A DNA stretch of 36,605 bases. Origin: Theristus sp. LFF4_11 (Eukaryota; Nematoda; Chromadorea; Monhysterida; Xyalidae). Positions 10,852 to 19,544 of this stretch are shown in pieces. Within the stretch, counting starts at the first letter, position 1. Every line of letters begins with the position of its first letter. Under the pieces are notes generated by a model, which saw only the letters and a program-made list of their open reading frames with translations, had not been told where the DNA came from and made no database searches. The stretch lies in assembly GCA_030248135.1 (NCBI GenBank), contig JASANC010004840.1, positions 1 to 36,605 of the forward strand, read 5' to 3'. Both the position numbers and the translations under genes were made by a program.

Positions 10852-10995
10852 GCGGCGCAAAAATATGACTCTTATGTGCTTGTATCCGTGTGTACCACAT
10901 CAGAGACTTGAAAAGCGTTGTCGAGCCAAGTCTTTCACTGCTTACACAAGGCCATATTCCTCCTTTTATATGCGTCTCCCGCATTTTTAGATAAT
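10852..10995 (-). repeat. 140-bp TATA-containing repeat, copy 2 (inverted)
   Basis: It is the reverse complement of 9961-10102 with very few differences (for example GTGCTTG for GTACTTG). Together the two form a widely spaced inverted pair around ~750 bp without a recognisable gene. That spacing would suit the ends of a transposon, but the third copy at 12439 is single. Confidence 0.7.
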
Positions 10996-11125
10996 CTTTC
11001 TTTAAGACCTGCGACTCAATGCGGTTGTTGTGGACGTGAAAAGAAATTAGTTTCAATCTTTATGTGGTAATTCAGAATAGCCTAACCTGTGACCCGGCCT
11101 TGTTTAGGAGATTCAGATCCCTTCG

Positions 11126-11332
11126 CCAATTTTGAATTCCCGCGTCGTGCATGAGACTGCTTACCCATCTATGCGCGCATTGAGACGCGGGACCAAAATA
11201 AAAGATCATATCTTGCTCTATCTACAGTGTAATTAAATATTGTAATAAAAATTGTTTTATTTTGCTCCCGCGTCTCAATGCGCGCATAGATGGGTAAGCA
11301 GTCTCATGCACGACGCGGGAATTCAAAATTGG
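11126..11332. mobile_element. Hairpin MITE with ~76-bp arms
   Basis: The left arm (11126-11201, CCAATTTTGAATTCCCGCGT ... CCAAAATAAAA) and the right arm (11256-11332, TTTTATTTTGCTCCCGCG ... TTCAAAATTGG) are reverse complements with only one or two mismatches. They enclose an AT-rich loop of 54 bp. The arms contain GCGCGCATTGAGACGCGGG. Near-perfect arms mean it is young or kept so. Flanking duplication: left CTTCG, right CAAAC, so none is clear. As RNA it would fold into a long hairpin. Confidence 0.8.
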
Positions 11333-11362
11333 CAAACGTATCCGAGTACCTCACCAATTCAC

Positions 11363-11506
11363 CAATTCGTTGTCGCTCGTGCTCTTGCTTCGCGATCGCT
11401 GCTTTGATGTTCTTCTCGCTATTTGGACAAGACTCGGGCAGCAGTGCCGGGGGCAACGGAGAGGCGCTTATCTGGAGTCCTTGACGTTGGCGCTGAATCC
11501 TACAGT
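11363..11506 (-). CDS. Possible internal exon, unknown protein
   Basis: On the minus strand, CTCACTGTAG is followed by an open stretch and then by a good donor, GTGAGGTA. The open frame reads through ALLPESCPNSEKNIKAAIAK and EHERQRIGEL. It lies downstream of the putative secreted-protein exon at 11795-12010 and could belong to the same gene. The join (a phase-2 donor in the upstream exon) is not certain. I recognise no family. Confidence 0.25.
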
Positions 11507-11794
11507 GAGCGGATAATCGGAGGCTTCACCTGAGGCGTTTCATTATTATGGCCTATTTTTTCAATCGTGTCCCACTGAAATGCCGTCATGGGCCGCAAAA
11601 CATGCGCTTGTCGTTCACAGCAAACCAGACTTTCTGTTTAGCCGATTTATTCCCGTAAACAAATGGTGAATGTCGAATCAGTTACTCCAAACTGAAATTT
11701 TAGTGCCTGTACTTTGACAAACGGGCGTTTTTAAAGCAAATGACGTCATTTTAGTCGCGACACGTTTAATGAAGCTTCTGCCGTAAGTGACCAA

Positions 11795-12010
11795 TCAAGT
11801 GACGAACTTGTCCATTGCATGTTCGAACGCCACCTTCTCCCACTGCCAGTACAGTTGCTCATTGAAGTCCTCCGTCTCAGTGCCGCACTCCTTTCTGAAT
11901 TGCTGCATTGATTCCGCCGAAATTGACCGTTTCCACCCGCTGCTGACATGCGCAGCAAGCAGAAACGTGCACAGCAGCCGCCGTTGCACGGATGCTGTTG
12001 CCATTTTCAT
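11795..12010 (-). CDS. Possible secreted-protein exon
   Basis: From the methionine at 12010 the minus strand encodes 71 residues. The start looks like a signal peptide: a basic part (MKMATASVQRR), a hydrophobic core (LLCTFLLAAHVSS) and a plausible cleavage after SSG. The mature part runs SISAESMQQFRKECGTETED and then NEQLYWQWEKVAFEHAMDKF; it is polar, with one cysteine. An in-frame stop follows. The frame is open upstream to 12166, but the signal-peptide start is the natural one. If it is a gene, further exons probably lie to the left (11363-11506 is a candidate) and the true donor is inside this stretch. I recognise no family. Confidence 0.35.
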   Translation of the reverse strand: MKMATASVQRRLLCTFLLAAHVSSGWKRSISAESMQQFRKECGTETEDFNEQLYWQWEKVAFEHAMDKFVT

Positions 12011-12438
12011 AAGCGGTGTGATTGGAAAAAGCTTGGCCGCCACAGTGAAGAAAAACACACAAATAGAACAGAGTCGTTGTCGGATGGTAACCGAGCGAAA
12101 CTTACAATGTACAAAAGGTTGCATGATTGCAATGACACTTACACGACTGCGTCTTGATTTGATCAATTACACACTTTCTCGCCTTATTTTCTAGCTTGCA
12201 TTGTTACCAAAATACACGTTTAACAAAATTAAAAATGTCACGAGGTGTCTGTGTAAATCCAAAAGAAAAAGACCATGGCAACAGCTGTTAATATGACGAG
12301 TGGTGCGCCATGGACCATACGACCAGCGATGATTGAATCACGTCAATTACGCCGGAGTTTGTTTGAAAATAGACTGAAAAGAAACAAGCATTCGAATGGA
12401 ACGTTTGTTAGGGTACTGTAGCAACGAGCCAAAGTGAG

Positions 12439-12575
12439 AATATTATCTAAAAATGCGGAAGACGCATACAAAAGGTGTTTGTTGGGTTTGTGAAAGCAGT
12501 GGGAAACTTGGTTTGACAACTGTTTTCATGTCTCTGATGTGGCACACGGATACCATACAAACACAGGGTGGATAA
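12439..12575 (+). repeat. 140-bp TATA-containing repeat, diverged copy 3
   Basis: It shares AATATTATCTAAAAATGCGG, AGACGCATA.AAAAGG, GTGAAAGCAGTG and TCTCTGATGTGG with the copies at 9961 and 10852. It has CATACAAAAGG in place of the TATA-like word, and the stem-loop is partly broken. The conserved spacing over ~110 bp shows common origin. Confidence 0.6.
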
Positions 12576-13298
12576 AAAAGTAAATTTTGAAGCGCTTCGA
12601 TCTCGCGACTGTCTGAAACTGAAATTTGCATAAATTGTAGTCCTTTGCATGCCATTTATTTGTTTCGCTGTCATCTGCTGTATAATTGTGTTGTTTCAGT
12701 TGCTTAAACTGTTCAATGTGTCCACCGTTGATCAAGTCAGCAGTGACTGTCTGCTGCACCGCAAAGTTCTGCAAAAGGCTTCGCTTAGTTCGCTTCGCTT
12801 GCAATCTCTAATAAACGGGAGAGGTCTTGTATGCGAGACTTTACCGTACTTTTCAGATTGTTACAAGCTGTTTCTGTGTTGATTCACATTTCGAAATCGA
12901 AACTAGCAAGATTTCGAAGCGTGGGCAGAATTTGGTTTGCTCATACTCGGAGATTTCCCATTGTCAGACAGGTCAACTTTGATAAGATAAGCAGCATGTT
13001 TGTGCGTGTACAATGTAAATGTGCAGTGTAACGTGCACACACACACAAACATGTGTGTATTAATAATGAGCATCAAAAACTACCAGTTTATCATTGTTTT
13101 ATTCATTCACTTCAACTCATCGTCACAATTACGTCACTTTGCATTACATCTTGTTGTGAACGCACATGCAGATGGCGCGTTTACTTGCATTTCAAACATA
13201 AAACTTCAGTAAGAGTTGGTCTTTTCTGTTTGATTCTCACTTCTCCGTGTTATGCTCTACAGAAGTTTTTTTTTAAAAAGAAGTGGCACGCTTCTGAA
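12576..13298. other. Upstream region of the dioxygenase gene
   Basis: There is no gene. The region has a short CA/GT run at 13031-13058 and is otherwise unremarkable AT-rich DNA. The promoter and 5' untranslated part of the gene starting at 13299 must lie here, but I see no convincing TATA box. An upstream untranslated exon is possible. Confidence 0.4.
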
Positions 13299-15819
13299 AT
13301 GCTAACGATGAATTCCGCTGAACAAGCCGCCTATCGCGAACAGGTGATGCCATATTTTGCCATTGATACCATAAGTGACACCAGAAGTGATACCATACCA
13401 ACATCCTGGAGCGTACTTCTGCATTTCAGTACCAGCGCGATGGTTTTGTGGTGGTGCCGGATGTCTTGACAAGCCAAGAAATTGCCGACATGAAAGGTGA
13501 GATGTGCAAAATCGTCGACGAAATGAACCCGGCCGATCATGCGACCAGCATTTTTATAACGGACGACGAAAATCAGGCTTGAAGATGTTTCTCGAATTTG
13601 TTCTTATTTTATGCCTCTGCCTTGGTATACAAGAAAGCCATCATGATTGCTGCTTCTGAGACCACAGCTTTTTTTGACATGTATTCACATTTTCTACAAT
13701 TTTAGCGATGTTGAATTGAATCGAACCAAAAGTGAATGTACAGGGTATGTAGGCCAATAAAGTGCAAATTTAAAATGGCTTGTATTTGTCACCAGTACGA
13801 GATATTGAGCTGAAACTTGGAACACTTTAAAAGCAGACAATCAACCCAGGACAACAATCTTTTACAAAGGCAAACCGAAAATACGTATTTTGAAACAGGA
13901 AAATCTGATCGACTTTCAGCATGTCCGTGACTCTTATTTCATCGAAAGTGCCGATAAGATCCGATTCTTTTACGAGGACGGCGCGGTGGACACGGCAACC
14001 GGAGCACTGTTGATCGATAAACACTCGGCGATCAACAAAGTTGGCCATGGTAAAACAGTCCCAGCGTAATGTGCGACATGAATTCGAATTGGTCGCGTCT
14101 TTGTTTTTAGTTATTTTTCTTCACTGACAAAACAATGATCACAATCTTTTAGCACTTCATTGGTTGAACCCGGTCTTCAAACGAGTCACATTTTCAAGGA
14201 AGATTCAGGTCAGATAAACTGCAAAAATTTTGGAGTTACAAATGTATTTAGGTGCTCCGGTCCTGGTGGCAAGGGTTCATAATTTGGAATGATTAAAGTT
14301 GTTGTGAGTGAACAGGAAGTGCCATTCTTATGAATAAGCCAAAAAAATCGTTATCGTGACGTACCAAATAGGTGTATAGGTGTGCGCAGCTCTCTGGGAT
14401 ATTGGATTTTGTGAAACGTTTGTAAATAATCGGCGATGAAAAACGGTGTGTGATCAGTGATCAGGTGAGAAACGTGATGCAAGCAATAATAATTTTTCAG
14501 AGTTTGATGCAAATTGCCGAGATGAACGAGCCTGCAGTGGTCCAGAGCATGTACATTTTTAAGGTGAGCAAAAAATAAGGCCTGTTCACACTGACGTTCG
14601 TCAAAAAATCACATCTCCACGGATGGGACGTGACGTCCCTCATATGCATACGTCTGCATGAACGGTAGTGTTCTGAAAAACGCAAAACCTGACGTGCCGT
14701 GCCGTGCCGAAAACGCATACATCAGTATAAACGGGCCGCGAGACCGATTGATCGACTGAACAACCATGTACAACTGTAACTTGCAAAAACCGTGCACAAA
14801 AGTAAATTCAAAAGCGCGCGCGCAGAACGCTCGGGTGGGCGGCTCCGTGTGCGGCCACTACGACGCAACGTTCTTGTACGCATCGCCGACGACGAAAACG
14901 ATGGGACTGTGGTTTGCGTTGGACGAGGCGACGCGCGACAACGGATGTCTCTGGTTTGCACCGCGCTCGCACACAGGTGTCATATTGACGTTCATTGGCA
15001 CGCAAATTATTATCAATGTTTTCGGTTCTGCGACTCAGTGGATTTTGCAGACGTGAGCGGAAACTTGTTTCAACCTTTCAATCGTTGTGTGGCAATTCAG
15101 ACTCGCCCGAGTGACTCGGCTCTATTTAGGGGACTCGGATCACTTTTCCGACCCGACGGTCACTTTTGTTTTTTTGCCAGATAATGACGCTTCGTATCGG
15201 TTCGTCCGTACGGGTGACACCGACAAAATGTTGACGTTCCGAGGGACGAAACCGGACTTTGATTCGGCCACGTTTGTGCCGGCGCCTGTCGCGAAAGGTT
15301 GGCGAGCGGCGAGTTTTTCAGGGATCCTGATAAAAAAACAAACAAAAAACTGCGCCACACTCAGCAGCAAAAACCAGCACTAATGATGTTCCTTCGCAAA
15401 GCAACAGGAACGAGAAGGAACATTTGGAAAAATATAAATATAAAAAAATACATAAAAAACAGAACGGACACGTTTTTTTCTTAGGCGGCGCCGTGCTGAT
15501 CGATGGACGTGTGTGGCACAAAAGCGAGCGAAACACGTCCGACGCGTCGCGGCACGCATACACGTTGCACTTTTACGACACCGCCGTTGCGCGATGGAGC
15601 GAACTGAACTGGTCCGGTGTGACCGGGCGGCAACGTGGCTTGACTGAAGCACGCGTGTGTTGCGTTGTCACCGCTCGTGGCCTGGTGGTAGCGCGTTCGA
15701 CTGCAGTCTGTGAGCTCGCGGGTTCGAGCCCCGCCGAGGCACTTAATGACAGAGAAAACTCAATGGACGCCCTACTCATTGGCGTTCTGCACGCTTCTAT
15801 GGGTGTTAGCCCTGACTAA
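13299..15819 (+). CDS. PHYHD1: Phytanoyl-CoA dioxygenase domain protein (PHYHD1-like), 8 exons
   Basis: This is an Fe(II)/2-oxoglutarate-dependent oxygenase of the PhyH family; the exact substrate of PHYHD1 proteins is not settled. Exons by splice signals and phase are 13299-13343, 13430-13576, 13899-14049, 14153-14208, 14501-14563, 14826-14976, 15181-15297 and 15485-15819, giving 354 residues against about 290 in the human protein. Landmarks in order are YQRDGFVVVPDVL, the block SADKIRFFYEDGAVD, NKVGHALHWLNPVFK, VVQSMYIFK, the iron ligands in GHYDATFLYASP (H-x-D), GCLWFAPRSHT, the distal histidine in VWHKSERN, and an arginine nine residues on (SRHAYTLHF) for 2-oxoglutarate. All catalytic residues are present. 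Intron 2 needs a GC donor (CAG/GCTTGA). The last ~50 residues come from a SINE. The start could also be the second ATG at 13308. A possible AATAAA signal is at 16107. The gene converges with the Sm-F gene. Confidence 0.88.
13739..13836 (+). mobile_element. Mariner-type MITE end inside intron 2
   Basis: It begins TACAGGGTATGTAGGCCAAT, followed by AAGTGCAAATTTAAAATGGC and TTGAGCTGAAACTTGGAACA. It matches the remnant at 2631 at roughly three quarters of positions. It lies in the intron that uses the unusual GC donor. No opposite end is seen. Confidence 0.55.
14579..14737. mobile_element. PIF/Harbinger-like MITE in intron 5
   Basis: The ends GGCCTGTTCACACTGACG and (reverse complement of the right end) GGCCCGTTTATACTGATG form an imperfect inverted pair of the GGCCxGTT type seen in Harbinger-like MITEs. 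The body is rich in ACGTGACGTCC / TGACGTGCCGTGCCGTGCC words. TAA precedes the left end but is not repeated on the right. Related sequence lies at 18466-18647 and 25145-25206. Confidence 0.5.
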
Positions 15820-15862
15820 AAACACCGCCTAAAAATCCCAACAACAACAAGCAATGAAACAC
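15671..15862 (+). mobile_element. tRNA-derived SINE fused to the last dioxygenase exon
   Basis: TGGCCTGGTGG (15678-15688) fits a polymerase III A box and GGTTCGAGCCC (15721-15731) fits a B box. The T-arm GCGGG-TTCGAGC-CCCGC pairs perfectly. No acceptor stem can be formed and the anticodon arm is poor, so it is not a functional tRNA but a SINE head. A non-tRNA body follows, ending in AAAAATCCCAACAACAACAA, a plausible tail. The dioxygenase frame stays open through the head and body and stops at TAA 15817-15819 inside the element. Confidence 0.65.
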
Positions 15863-16620
15863 AACCGCACACGAGGCACGCTGCGGTGATTGTGACGTCC
15901 GTGTGCTAGCGCGCTTGTTTGCTACGGCCTAATCGCAACACGCAGTCTTCAGACTCGCACGTTTTTTTTGCTTGAAATGAATCTGTAGATAAATTGTTCA
16001 AACTGTAGCGTTCAATCTGCGTGGAACGTTCGGGATAACCATTCTGCACCCGAAAGAAATGCAGTACAACACTCGGTACGGAAAAAAATGGGCGACAAAA
16101 GTGTGCAATAAAACTAAAACAATCAGAATCAATTTACCATTTCAGGCTGCAGGACAATGAAACATACAAGTTCCCGCTGTTAAACGAAAACGTGCAAGAA
16201 TGAAGCTGCAGACTACCAAAAACTTTTGTGTCTCCTGCATTCTTTCTTTCGCAGAATCAGCTGCTACTTTTGGTTGATTATTGGTTTTGTCGATTCACAA
16301 ACGCTGCACTGATTGTGTTGAGATTTTTTTCATGATTTATCCCATGGAGTTCTGATCCGAATAACGACAACAATCATGATCGAAAGAAGCAAACAAACAA
16401 ACTTGGGTTCTACTCACACAACCAGCGGTTGAATTTATCAAAAAAAATCAACACGCCAAAGAACTAACAAACACAATTGAACGACAAAACACGAAAAGAA
16501 TAAAAAAGAACAACAGAGAACAAAAACAAACCCACCGCAAAGTTTTACGCAACGGTTTTTTTTCACGACAGAAAGACTGCGTCAAGAGAGATTTCAATTG
16601 ATGCTGCCAGAAAAAAACGC
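15863..16620. other. Intergenic, between convergent 3' ends
   Basis: There is no gene. The region probably holds the 3' untranslated part of the dioxygenase transcript up to the AATAAA at 16107. Further right it is A-rich with many AACAAA words. No repeat from the listed families is recognised here. Confidence 0.45.
16107..16112 (+). terminator. Candidate polyadenylation signal of the dioxygenase gene
   Basis: An AATAAA lies about 290 bp after the stop codon, in GTGCAATAAAACTAAAAC. It is the first well-formed hexamer on this strand downstream of the SINE. The position is plausible; no cleavage site can be shown. Confidence 0.3.
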
Positions 16621-16716
16621 TAAAAGGGCATTCATGAAGCAGTATTTGGTGAACGCGAAGCTATCTTTTAACACAGTTTATGCGTCACTAAAAACTGCTT
16701 CATGAACGCGCCTTAA
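16621..16716. mobile_element. Short palindromic MITE (CATTCATGAAGCAGT type), copy 1
   Basis: AAAAGGGCATTCATGAAGCA on the left is answered by TGCTTCATGAACGCGCCTTA on the right, with a ~50-bp middle containing CACAGTTTATGCGTCAC. The same element occurs at 29431-29534, and a left half lies beside the fold-back element at 3405-3446. It sits between the convergent 3' ends of the dioxygenase and Sm-F genes. Confidence 0.65.
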
Positions 16717-16871
16717 CTAAACACCTACAACCTGGCAAGACCAAATATGCGAAATGTGCAAATGTACTAAAAATGACGCTGTCGTTCTGCGAGAGAAACT
16801 CCAAATACTCGTAGTGTGGAGGTTACACAAGCCAAAGTCAATGTTAACAGTTAGTGTTGCTGTTGCTGGTG

Positions 16872-18155
16872 TCAGCCTTCCTGCATCTCTTCATCCGTGG
16901 CGCCTCTGATGTATAGAATGTTGTTGCATCTGAATCAATAGAAAACGTCAGAACAATCGAAAAACACCTCGACCCAAAACCCAACAACAAAGTTTGTAAC
17001 GCGCGGAGCGGATGTTTTTTTATGAAATTCATTTTTTTTTGTTGAGAAACAAACAGAAAGACAAGAACGTGTCACACCTGATGAGCACTTCACCGAGATG
17101 ACCAGTGTTGGCGCCGTCAATGAACTCTTGTGTGTTGGCCAGCTGAAAGTGACGGACATCAGAGAAAGCAAAAGCAACATCAGAGAAAGCGATGACACAA
17201 ACTGTCAGCAATGACCAGCGAACGCGCAGCTGGTTCTTATAGCTTCGTTTGCACTTTTAGGCGTCTGGCGAAAACTTTGAATGATGCAAACACTTTTTTC
17301 TCCGGTTCGACCGGAGTCAGACTGCATCGTGCAAATGTCGTGTTTCAGGTTGAAAATCAGCTCCACCTTTCAACTCAAAACCATTGCAATATTCAAAAAG
17401 CAGCGATCTCATGTCGATCTATTCCAATTCAGATTTCTGAATCACTGCAAGCCGAAGCTTGGGCGTCAAGGAAAAAGCAAGTGTGTATGTGTGCGTGTGG
17501 CTACACGCCAGTTTTCGCGTAAACTTAGAATACTGTACCGTACAGTATCTTAAGTTTGCGTTTATTATTTTGGTGTTTCTATTATTGGTTCTCTTTTATT
17601 TTTGTTCTGCGGCGACTCAATGCGCGCAATGGCCCGTGTCCCTGAGATACGGTTGAGTCACTCACTAGGGCCGTTTTGACTTTACGCATCAACCATGAAA
17701 CTGATTCCTTTTCGACGCCTACTAGCGCAATGAGTCGCAGAACTAAAAGGCAACGACAATACCTGCAGATTCATGTAGCCATCAACGGACACGAGATATC
17801 CCTTGTACTCCATGCCCCATTTGAGTTTCACGACGATGGTCTTGCCTGTCAGACTGTTCAGGAATGGCTTCGGGTTAACGGGCATAACAGCCTACAACAA
17901 CGCGCACAAGGTTGTTCGTCATTGCTTCAATACGATTCAATCAACATCCACGAACTGCTGATGTTGAACTTGCACACCAGTTGTCTTTTTTATTTATGTG
18001 TTTATCAATGTTATATGCACGTTGCATTCGTGACAGGAGTCGAGCGAGCCCGATGATTTTTTTAAATGAAAACAATGAACTTTCCCTTTTTATTTTTCAA
18101 TTCATCGCAAACCACAACTCAAAATTGAAAATCTGATTGCGAAACTCACCGCCAT
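16872..18155 (-). CDS. SNRPF: Small nuclear ribonucleoprotein Sm-F, 4 exons
   Basis: One of seven Sm proteins that form the ring on U1, U2, U4 and U5 snRNAs; Sm-F assembles with Sm-E and Sm-G in the cytoplasm and then works in the nucleus. Exons on the minus strand are 18155-18150 (only ATGGCG, then donor GTGAGT), 17891-17763, 17142-17078 and 16929-16872. All phases agree and give 85 residues, the usual family length. The protein starts [19 protein letters not shown]. It carries the Sm1 motif ([20 protein letters not shown]) and Sm2 ([17 protein letters not shown]), with the RNA-binding asparagine in GYMN and the RCNN. It ends ATDEEMQEG. Introns are 258, 620 and 148 bp with TTGTAG, TTTCAG and TTCAG acceptors. 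No damage is seen, so it should be functional. Translation could instead begin at the internal ATG 17885. Confidence 0.95.
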
Positions 18156-18389
18156 GATTTACTTGATGTTGCTGATAGCTTTTGATTTTGAATCAAATCA
18201 GGAGAAGGAACAAAGAATAATTGAAATAAATGACCACAAGTTCTAGATATTCAGAGATCAGGTTCAGACAGAGTCGAGCTGAGCACGGTTGTTCCACTTC
18301 CACAAAGCTTCTGCAATTGGTTTCATGAGCTCGTTAACAGTACCACCGACTACCGAAGGAGAAAGCAAATTTTCGACGGGGGATGTCTT
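18156..18389. promoter_or_regulatory. Upstream region of the Sm-F gene
   Basis: These 234 bp lie between the Sm-F start codon and the first transposon of the nest. The Sm-F promoter and 5' untranslated sequence must be here or further into the nest. No TATA box at a convincing distance is visible. Confidence 0.4.
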
Positions 18390-18465
18390 TAGGGTTGTTA
18401 AAAAACAAAAATCGTCATTTTTGTTTTTAAATTAAAAAAAATTCAAAAATAAAAGTTGTGCTAAA
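18390..18465 (+). mobile_element. Family A element, copy 1, left part
   Basis: It starts TAGGGTTGTTAAAAAACAAA and follows the family A sequence up to GTTGTGCTAAA, where other DNA (GGCCCGTTTAGCC) takes over. The family continues AATCAATCAGGGAG at 25207, so everything between is inserted. This is the outermost shell of the nest. The right part runs 25207-25466. Confidence 0.75.
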
Positions 18466-18647
18466 GGCCCGTTTAGCCGTCCGGACGTTGACGCACGTCG
18501 CCGTACAGACAGACACGGACGCATAAACGATGACGTGAGATGAAGTGACGTGCCGCATGGTTTTAGAATTTTTGCTCGTTTATGCGTCCGTACGGCGACG
18601 TGCGTCGACGACGTGCAGACAGATACGGACGCATAAACGATGACGTG
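18466..18647 (+). mobile_element. Harbinger-like element, left part
   Basis: It begins GGCCCGTTTAGCCGTCCGGA, like the right end of the MITE at 14579-14737. It contains an inverted pair (ACGGACGCATAAACGATGAC and GTTTATGCGTCCGTACGG) and the TGACGTGCCG words seen at 14690. It is interrupted at 18648 by a family D element and resumes at 25145 (AGACGTGCCGTGAAGTGACG) to about 25206. Confidence 0.55.
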
Positions 18648-19296
18648 CAGTACCGTGGGCCCAAAAAAAAAGTCGAAGGGGGGGGGGGTATGGTGCGGGG
18701 GGGGGGGGGGGGGTCCGACCAAAAAGTGAGGGGGGGTCCAAACTATGGTAACGTGGGACCCCAATCTATGGTATGGTATAACTATGGTAATCGCCATTTT
18801 TGTTTTTTTTAATTTAAAAAAAAATTCAAAAATCAAAGTTGTGCTAAATCAATCAGGGAGTCCGAAGAACCACATATGATATGCAAGCGCCTCCCGAATG
18901 ACTCCCGTATGGCGGAACTTTGCAGATTTTGTTTTGGTGACCTCAATTACCCCTCTTCCAAACCGTCACCATGCCTCTTCTTGTGTTTTGACCTCCAAAA
19001 CGTCACTAATTGTCCCCAGCTAAACTAATGCTAAAGTGAAGACAAACATACCGCCTTGAAATTCGATCAATTCTTCTGATGGTGTCGCGACGACACGACA
19101 CGAAGCAGCAACCAGACAACGTAGCGCTTGCAAACGGAGCAGCGAGCACAATTGGACGCTCTGCGAGGCGAATCGTCACCTTATCTGCATCGGAAATGGT
19201 AGGCCAAGCTTTGGGACGCTCAAAAACTTTATCGCAGACAGTACCGTGGGCCCAAAACAATTTTCGAAGGGGGGGGTATGCATAGTTGTTCCAGAG

Positions 19297-19521
19297 GATT
19301 TGTATACATTCTTAAAAGTGATTTTTTTGATTTTTGATCTGAAGTTGCTGGTAATGAGTCGTTGTAGGTTCCTAATCCTAAACCTAATCCTAATCCTAAG
19401 CCAAGCCTTTTTGATAAGGTGAAAATGATCAATTTAGTTTTTGCATTTTTTTCTTTCCTGTGTTATGGAGGAGGAGCACCGGAACTGCAGATGCAGCTGT
19501 TTTAATAATGATGCATTACGG
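19297..19521 (+). mobile_element. 225-bp insertion with telomere-like block
   Basis: TTCCAGAG is found directly before (19289-19296) and after (19522-19529), an exact 8-bp duplication. The inserted DNA has no evident inverted ends. It contains CCTAATCCTAAACCTAATCC (19372-19391), then GCCAAGCCTTTTTGATAAGG, like the family G elements at 24611 and 30807. It is probably a diverged family G member. Confidence 0.65.
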
Positions 19522-19544
19522 TTCCAGAGCCGAGGGGTTGGGGG

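Noticed and set aside
14497..15652. Minus-strand frames overlapping the dioxygenase gene
   Set aside because: They are shadows of the coding strand with no family resemblance.
15671..15745. Functional tRNA gene
   Set aside because: A and B boxes and the T-arm are good, but no acceptor stem forms and the anticodon stem is poor. It is a SINE head.
19006..19260. 84-codon minus-strand frame in a family A copy, and the GTGAGAT...TTTTTCAG intron-like pair in family B (minus strand, about 23237-23280)
   Set aside because: Reading frames on the two sides do not stay open or agree between families A and B. The splice-like words are probably chance in repeated DNA.
19372..19405. True telomere end or interstitial telomere array
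   Set aside because: The CCTAA words are degenerate, only about 30-60 bp long and confined to inserted elements.
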